8,793 nt of DNA, from positions 1 through 8,793 of the forward strand of contig JBEKCP010000223.1 in assembly GCA_050014815.1 (NCBI GenBank). Reading direction: 5' to 3'. The translations under genes and the position numbers were made by a program. Source of the stretch: JBEKCP01 sp050014815 (GTDB lineage: Bacteria; Planctomycetota; Planctomycetia; Pirellulales; Thermoguttaceae). Within the stretch, counting starts at the first letter, position 1. Every line of letters begins with the position of its first letter. The notes beneath the pieces are model-generated. The model made no database searches, was not told the DNA's origin, and saw only the letters and a program-made list of their open reading frames with translations. Positions 7,001 through 8,793 of the stretch are shown here, piece after piece.

Positions 7001-7517
7001 CGGCGGTCCTGGCCACCTTGGCGTCCTCGCGGCGGCGGAGGACGTTGTACTTGGCGGCCGCCTCGTTGTACTCGCCCATCTGCACGTAGTAGAACGCCGT
7101 GGTGTTGAGCACCTCGTCCTCGAAGGGGCCGGCCCCTTCGGAGAGCATCTTCTCGTAGGCGGCGACCGCCTTCTTGTAGTCCTTCATCGACCCGTGCAGC
7201 TTGCCCAGCATGTAGAGGGCCTCGCTCCGCTGCTTGAAGCGGCTCTTCTCGAACTTCAAGACCTGGTCCAGGGCGTCGGCCGTCTTCTTCGGGTCGCCCA
7301 AGGCGTCGTAGCACTTCGCCAGGCGGTAGTTGACGTCCGGCACCTGGGTGTGGTCCGCGTACAGCCGGAGGAACTCCTCGTAGAGCTTCGCCGCCTGGGG
7401 GATCTTGCTGTCCTTCTCCAGTTGCTGCGCGTCCTTGATCATATCCTCGGGCGTAGTGGCGGCGTGCGCAAGCGCCGCGACGGCAAGTATCACGAGCGTC
7501 GGCAGGAGTCTTCTCAT
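4068..7517 (-). CDS. Large secreted TPR-repeat protein (1149 residues)
   Basis: The start chosen is the ATG at 7517, because it begins a clear signal peptide: MRRLLPTLVILAVAALAHA, cut after AHA at about residue 19. The open frame extends 66 codons further upstream to 7715, but that part overlaps the preceding gene and is low-complexity. No lipobox or membrane helix follows, so the mature protein should be periplasmic. From about residue 23 to the end the protein is almost entirely helical TPR/Sel1-like repeats. Clear units are at 24-54, 62-94, 97-126, 136-165, 172-201, 208-236, 247-270, 585-615, 795-825, 835-862, 909-935 and 945-977. Loops richer in Gly, Pro and Lys separate the blocks, for example at 617-637, 694-703 and 864-893. 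There is no enzymatic motif. The gene begins 23 bases after the upstream TPR gene, with only a weak GGGAA ribosome site, so translational coupling is plausible. I infer a scaffold or substrate-binding partner of the adjacent motor; the ligand is unknown. Confidence 0.9.
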   Translation of the reverse strand: MRRLLPTLVILAVAALAHAATTPEDMIKDAQQLEKDSKIPQAAKLYEEFLRLYADHTQVPDVNYRLAKCYDALGDPKKTADALDQVLKFEKSRFKQRSEALYMLGKLHGSMKDYKKAVAAYEKMLSEGAGPFEDEVLNTTAFYYVQMGEYNEAAAKYNVLRRREDAKVARTAAYKLALLWIKAEKQDLAIAAIQDFAQQYPGDEQTPELLLRMADLFVKQKKPAQAMAVCEQLRNSFKTAPEAVGAGYILGTIRRERKEYKEAAAALDQTAKAAARDNRLKGLAAEALAQAAEIYMTDLADVESAIPRYEEAVGYARDSDSDRAAEILQQCYFRLGEYHFSKQKWAAALDYYVMLKNLNPNVNVLPRITKCQLELGTAGQNNPATSNVDRQILEQKIKDNEGTIIAAEAEVFLLDSRFSEALKRQGPTVELAAQYEKLLAKYGKDVLKQDQLGTYLCVQAGAALAQAPPGGLPARENLVRAIAAYEKALAIDPSAENRYRVPALESIALLARQAGDPARARAAEQRLFEMKKAELDKNKGDKLAEMKALEYMKTIFSHSDTPELAQQSIDAAKKLIEERGPLSDLSREAKFYIGELYYMKKDFSNAAKTFKEYVSTYGPPQGPDGELKGGPWKSAPDDETARRVCEAAARVAHSWYMQGHEQNMVKQYEWIVRNLPVHNRWLPEAHYWLAVELGKGEKGKLPENKKKMAEALWKNLVNPSTDFDDPSKKNQFHPWVHSGDESVRQYVRCAVLRAGQLWSEVDDHESAAGAFNAFLRLFPQRDKTKKQGGTERDPMFDAARYALGREYVALRNFPKLIDTYKPYMSGLRDDPYRISALRTLGFYATQTEQWDVAVEAYATILDEYGPNKAGPTGKPVPVPVQERLRERSGKSGGWDGIRLSPPKDLDFGEIRYALGYMYWKQESFAHCAQTLTPFLTAPALRNNKHRDRALFMAGQSLMRAYDYAAAASILLVLVREHPRFEAIEEAYVVAARACVETKNWDDLTLLCRTFLNEWGRSDRRSRMDLYAALGQIGAGKVSEGMSLLTNITRSDTYEDVKADAYYHLALATLTVNPAETTRAYDYAAKSVSTFARDFACLEAGRMAMKLKHWEDARRYLERVGRDFPKAHPDILREANSLLPEVHKQLAKSK

Positions 7518-7540
7518 GGCAACGGTTCCCGGCGTGCAGG

Positions 7541-8793
7541 TCACGGTTTCTTTTTCTTTTCGGACTTCTCGGGGGCGGGCTCGGCCGCCGCGGGCTTCGA
7601 ACGGTAGGACGGATGCTGCCTGGCCAGTTCCGCGTAAGGCGACCCGGGGTAGCGATCGACCACTTCCTGGAACCGCTCGGTCGCCTTGGCCGGCCGGTCC
7701 ATCTTCTCCAGGCATACTCCCAGGAGGTAAGTCCCCCGGACGATCGACTCGCTCGATTCGCTCGATCGGACCGACAGGAGCATGTATTCAAGCGCTTCGC
7801 GGGCCTTCTGGAACTGGTCGCGCTGGATGTGGATCTGGGCCTGGCGGACCCCGGCCTCGCCGGCCAGGATGTCGTCGGGCGACTCGGCCGCCGCCTTGAG
7901 CTTCTCCAGCGCCGGTTCCAGCCGCCCCTTCTTCGAGTCGATCAGTCCCAGCACGTAGTAGGTCCACGTCACGCGGATCAGGTCGGTGCTGGAAACGTTG
8001 CCGCGCTGGGCGTCGGAAAGTTTCTCGTAGGCCAGGGCCAGCTTCATGGCGTCGGCGGGGAACTCCCGCTCCTCGACCTCCCCCGCCTGAAACTTCAGGT
8101 AGAAGAGCATCAGGCCGTTGACCAGCGAACTCGTGGCGCTTCCGGGCGCCTTGGCCAGCTCGGCATACTGGGTCTTGGCGTTTTCGTAGTCGCCGTCGCG
8201 GAAGAGGCACCGGGCGTAGGCGGCGCGGATGGCGGCGGCCTCGCCCGGGTCCTTCGACGTGGCCAGCGCCGCGCGGAACGACTCGGCCGCCCGCTTGTAG
8301 TCGGCCAGGTCGAAGTACATGGCCGCCAGCTCGTTGGCCAGCGACCGCTTCTCCTGCTCGTCGGTCGCCGTGCGCCGCAGCTCCTCGAGCGTCGCCAGCA
8401 CCTTGCGGTAATCGCGCAGACCGCGGTAGATATCCACCTTGAGCTTGTTCACGTCGCGGGTCCGCGCCGACTTCGGATAGCGGTCCAGCAGGTGCTCGCA
8501 GTTCTCCAGGGCCAGGTCCATCTGGTTGTCGCGGCGGTAGACCAGCGCCAGGCGGTAGTAGGCCTTCTCGGCGGCCTCGGGGTCGACGTTCTCGACCCGG
8601 AAGCTCAGTCCCAGCCCGTCGAGCGTGTCGCAGAGCACGCGGAAGCCGGGCACGCCGTGAAAGGCCGCCCGGTCGATCACCTGGGCCACTGCCGCCGCCG
8701 AGGCGTCCAGCCGCGTGTCCACCCGGGCCGACAACTCGATCCACCGCGCCAGTTGCGCCAGCGTCATATCCTTGAACTCGCCCGACACCTCCT
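7541..8793 (-). CDS. TPR-repeat protein with STN-like N-terminal segment (5' end cut by window edge)
   Basis: At least 416 residues are visible, ending at TGA (7543-7541). The frame stays open to the right edge, so the start is probably outside. A GTG at 8788 is the first candidate, but the AGGAGG there overlaps it and is 20 bases from the ATG at 8767, so neither is convincing. Counting from that GTG, residues 1-68 (FKDMTLAQLARWIELSARVD to GLGLSFRVENV) resemble the short STN/secretin N-terminal domain pattern. TPR units follow at about 73-107, 113-140, 150-183, 186-215, 273-304, 311-340 and 352-385. The last one (TYLLGVCLEKMDRPAKATER, with a YPGSPYAELA end) is of the CpoB/YbgF style. The tail 397-415 is Ala/Pro/Lys-rich and ends EKSEKKKKP. 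It probably acts in the periplasm, but no signal peptide is visible because the beginning is missing. It lies 23 bases upstream of the large TPR gene. Confidence 0.88.
   Translation of the reverse strand, partial: EVSGEFKDMTLAQLARWIELSARVDTRLDASAAAVAQVIDRAAFHGVPGFRVLCDTLDGLGLSFRVENVDPEAAEKAYYRLALVYRRDNQMDLALENCEHLLDRYPKSARTRDVNKLKVDIYRGLRDYRKVLATLEELRRTATDEQEKRSLANELAAMYFDLADYKRAAESFRAALATSKDPGEAAAIRAAYARCLFRDGDYENAKTQYAELAKAPGSATSSLVNGLMLFYLKFQAGEVEEREFPADAMKLALAYEKLSDAQRGNVSSTDLIRVTWTYYVLGLIDSKKGRLEPALEKLKAAAESPDDILAGEAGVRQAQIHIQRDQFQKAREALEYMLLSVRSSESSESIVRGTYLLGVCLEKMDRPAKATERFQEVVDRYPGSPYAELARQHPSYRSKPAAAEPAPEKSEKKKKP

Noticed and set aside
5538..7607. A 689-codon plus-strand open frame opposite the large TPR gene, with similar long frames at 2672-3991 and 3933-5495
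   Set aside because: All are complementary to minus-strand genes with clear domains, start signals and signal peptides. The translations are low-complexity Leu/Gly/Val/Arg strings, and no ribosome site or family motif was seen.
7518..7715. The 66-codon upstream extension of the large TPR gene
   Set aside because: It overlaps the preceding gene in another frame, is Arg/Gly/Pro-rich, and would bury the signal peptide that starts at 7517.
7741..7768. A small inverted repeat CGATCGA/TCGATCG with TCGCTCGAT direct repeats as a possible binding site
   Set aside because: It is inside the TPR coding region and encodes a Ser-Ser-Glu repeat (SSESSES). Codon repetition explains the symmetry.

Overview
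This is a GC-rich bacterial window. It looks like a planctomycete (Planctomycetota, possibly a Phycisphaerae-like or environmental lineage). That is inferred from three things: the gene style (very long periplasmic TPR proteins beside an ExbB/ExbD pair and a squalene-cyclase-fold protein), the G/C-rich third codon positions, and the dispersed palindromic repeats between genes. No rRNA or other taxonomic marker is present beyond the C-terminal end of an asparaginyl-tRNA synthetase, so the assignment is moderate at best.

Layout: the plus strand carries only the last 67 codons of asnS (1-204). Everything else is on the minus strand and reads from right to left as one gene cluster. Its members are a TPR protein cut by the right edge (7541-8793), a secreted 1149-residue TPR protein (4068-7517), an ExbB/TolQ/MotA-family proton channel subunit with its own signal peptide and periplasmic domain (2780-3895, GTG start), an ExbD/TolR-family subunit (2314-2748), and a membrane-anchored alpha-toroid (squalene-hopene-cyclase/prenyltransferase-like) protein (286-2082). 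The cluster converges on asnS. The 81-base gap between them holds a palindromic repeat that may terminate transcription.

Two kinds of palindromic repeat interrupt the cluster. Three copies of a 44-base hairpin unit (GGGGACAGTCCC type, REP/RAYT-like) fill the exbD-to-cyclase gap (2096-2308). Two inverted copies of a CCCCTCTCCC hairpin unit form a BIME-like pair between the large TPR gene and the exbB-like gene (3961-4060). A third copy of that second unit lies at the convergent junction with asnS (226-265). No stretch of 300 bases or more lacks a gene; the largest gaps are 231 and 172 bases.

How the genes may work together (inference): the ExbB- and ExbD-like proteins keep the residues expected of a proton-driven motor, namely both pore threonines and the transmembrane aspartate. 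No TonB, TolA or Pal is seen. The toroid protein has the same topology as TonB/TolA (short cytoplasmic N-terminus, one membrane helix, Pro-containing periplasmic linker, globular domain) and lacks the catalytic DxDD at the expected place. It is therefore a candidate output arm of the motor. The two TPR proteins are candidate periplasmic scaffolds, loosely comparable to CpoB/YbgF of the Tol-Pal system. This possible envelope-energising system is the most interesting feature of the window.
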